Assembly: GCA_964372035.1 (NCBI GenBank)
Contig: CAYJPK010000057.1
Span: forward strand, 1-13,799
Source: CAYJPK01 sp964372035
Lineage (GTDB): Bacteria; Desulfobacterota; Desulfovibrionia; Desulfovibrionales; Desulfovibrionaceae
Direction: 5' to 3'
DNA length: 13,799 bases
Part shown: piece after piece, positions 13,748 through 13,799 of the stretch
Layout: every line of letters begins with the position of its first letter
Position numbering within the stretch: the stretch's first letter is position 1
Program-made: the position numbers and the translations under genes
Notes under the pieces: model-generated
The model's database searches: none
Told to the model about the DNA's origin: nothing
The model's input: the letters and a program-made list of their open reading frames with translations, nothing else

Positions 13748-13799
13748 CTAGTCGGTACTGAAAAAGTCATTTTTAATGCCTTTTTCAAGTGGCTTAGCC
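13748..13799 (-). CDS. C-terminal end of an unidentified gene (partial)
   Basis: The minus frame from 13798 reads AKPLEKGIKNDFFSTD and stops with TAG at 13750-13748. A strong terminator begins 15 bases later, which supports a real gene end. Sixteen residues are too few to name it. The same bases fold as TTGAAAAAG/CTTTTTCAG with CATT/AATG inside. The ending resembles text at 5687-5728 in the nadB upstream gap. Confidence 0.55.
   Translation of the reverse strand, partial: AKPLEKGIKNDFFSTD

Noticed and set aside
1..13799. CRISPR array, insertion sequence or phage defence system
   Set aside because: No regularly spaced repeats, transposase, integrase or defence-type genes are visible; apart from the leader and small cassettes the region looks like core genome.

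Overview
The window is AT-rich chromosomal DNA (about one third G+C by eye) from a Gram-negative bacterium. Protein features recalled from memory (the PBP1A N-terminal half, RuvC around its LVKKSLVG segment, ProA, and a YbaY-like plus META-domain lipoprotein) fit a low-GC member of the Desulfovibrionaceae (relatives of Lawsonia, Bilophila, Desulfovibrio) better than a gammaproteobacterium. This is inference; no database search was possible.

Layout. 1-131: possible 3' end of a plus-strand gene and a terminator. 132-1553 (-): sodium:solute symporter family transporter, whose 5' leader (about 1554-1766) carries a previously unlisted small ORF with seven Phe/Tyr codons followed by an intrinsic terminator, i.e. 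a ribosome-mediated attenuator. 1848-3881 (+): membrane-anchored LtaS/MdoB-type phosphoglycerol or phosphoethanolamine transferase. 3957-5057 (+): YbaY-like + META lipoprotein with a long acidic/basic tail. 5085-5184: a 100-N scaffold gap, probably an artificial join. 5273-5362 (-): tRNA-Ser(GGA). 5363-5816: long AT-rich gap with a 31-bp near-palindrome. 5817-7885 (+): nadB-ruvC, overlapping by one base. 7990-8757 (+): KduD-like short-chain dehydrogenase. 8905-9240 (-) and 9366-9767 (+): divergent HxlR regulator and PNPOx-like flavoprotein sharing a perfect 18-bp palindrome. 13531-9843 (-): proA-mrcA, likely one transcript from a strong promoter at 13568-13596. 13748-13799 (-): the end of a further gene.

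Most genes are housekeeping: NAD synthesis (nadB), Holliday junction resolution (ruvC), proline synthesis (proA), peptidoglycan synthesis (mrcA) and envelope decoration (the LtaS-like protein and lipoprotein). The most notable new signal is the aromatic-codon attenuator in front of the symporter, which predicts both its regulation (charged tRNA-Tyr/tRNA-Phe) and its substrate class (aromatic amino acids).
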